Shown one piece after another: positions 38,944-39,052 of a stretch of DNA of 39,052 nt. Position numbers and translations under genes: made by a program. This DNA is from Prevotella sp. (GTDB lineage: Bacteria > Bacteroidota > Bacteroidia > Bacteroidales > Bacteroidaceae), in contig JAFPWS010000063.1 of the NCBI GenBank assembly GCA_017412705.1, positions 1 to 39,052 on the forward strand. The letters run 5' to 3'. Position 1 is the first letter of the stretch; each line of letters begins with the position of its first letter. The notes under the pieces were generated by a model. The model did not search any database and had not been told where the DNA came from. It saw only the letters and a list, made by a program, of their open reading frames with translations.

Positions 38944-39052
38944 ATATTTATTGTTTATTAACTGTTTATTATCAATCACTTAGCGTGAATTCCGTTAGTA
39001 CGATGACATCTGAAGAAGATGTAGCTATCAGCCCAACACTTTATGCTGGGTA

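Overview
The window looks like a chromosomal piece of a Bacteroidota anaerobe, most likely Prevotella sensu lato (Prevotellaceae). Three things point there. Many genes are preceded by the Bacteroidota promoter type (TTTG near -33, TAnnTTTG near -7, followed by GCA). Exported proteins and lipoproteins begin with short Bacteroidota-style MKK signal peptides. The gene content is a succinate-to-propionate pathway plus plant-polysaccharide enzymes (GH43, GH53). Species assignment would be a guess.

Layout. 1-4910 (+): 3' part of a TPR/membrane/HTH regulator, a frameshifted DUF3244-like secreted protein, a secreted legumain/caspase-fold (C13-like) peptidase and a lipoprotein. 4911-5520 is non-coding and holds an inverted repeat and a 22-bp-period palindromic tandem array. 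5521-10541 (-): an export unit of porin, imelysin lipoprotein, di-heme c-type oxidoreductase and a small membrane protein. 10702-11661 (+): a hemerythrin-like protein fused to a LuxR-type HTH, convergent with a long minus-strand unit (17888-11669) of ABCG-like exporter, lipoprotein, RsbW-like kinase, STAS protein, RelA/SpoT-type synthetase and a second LuxR-type regulator.

18045-18728 (+): exported protein with a strongly basic tail. 18762-23256 (-): beta (membrane), biotin-carrier and gamma-like subunits of a sodium-pumping decarboxylase, with an AspT/YidE-type transporter upstream. Divergent from these, 23626-28760 (+), are both methylmalonyl-CoA mutase subunits and a P-loop kinase/CYTH protein. 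Together this is the core of succinate/propionate metabolism, except that the carboxyltransferase (mmdA) and epimerase are absent here. 28773-29760: two small exported paralogues. 29827-29904 (-): a tRNA, probably tRNA-Val(CAC). 30000-30569: an Hsp20 gene with an apparently perfect sigma-54 promoter. 30618-35576: carbohydrate genes (alpha/beta hydrolase, tandem GH43-CBM6 enzyme, GH53 galactanase).

35596-39052 looks like accessory DNA: a decayed HigBA-like toxin-antitoxin pair, a second 22-bp palindromic array, a CarboxypepD_reg-like protein, a polyvalent-protein kinase-like gene, and three copies of one signal-peptide-coding segment, two attached to unrelated genes and one a 17-codon stub.

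The least expected signal is a set of three intergenic tandem arrays (5419-5484, 23419-23484, 36339-36426). Their sequences are unrelated, yet each has a 22-bp period and a palindrome inside every unit; the first shows a compensatory change within the palindrome.
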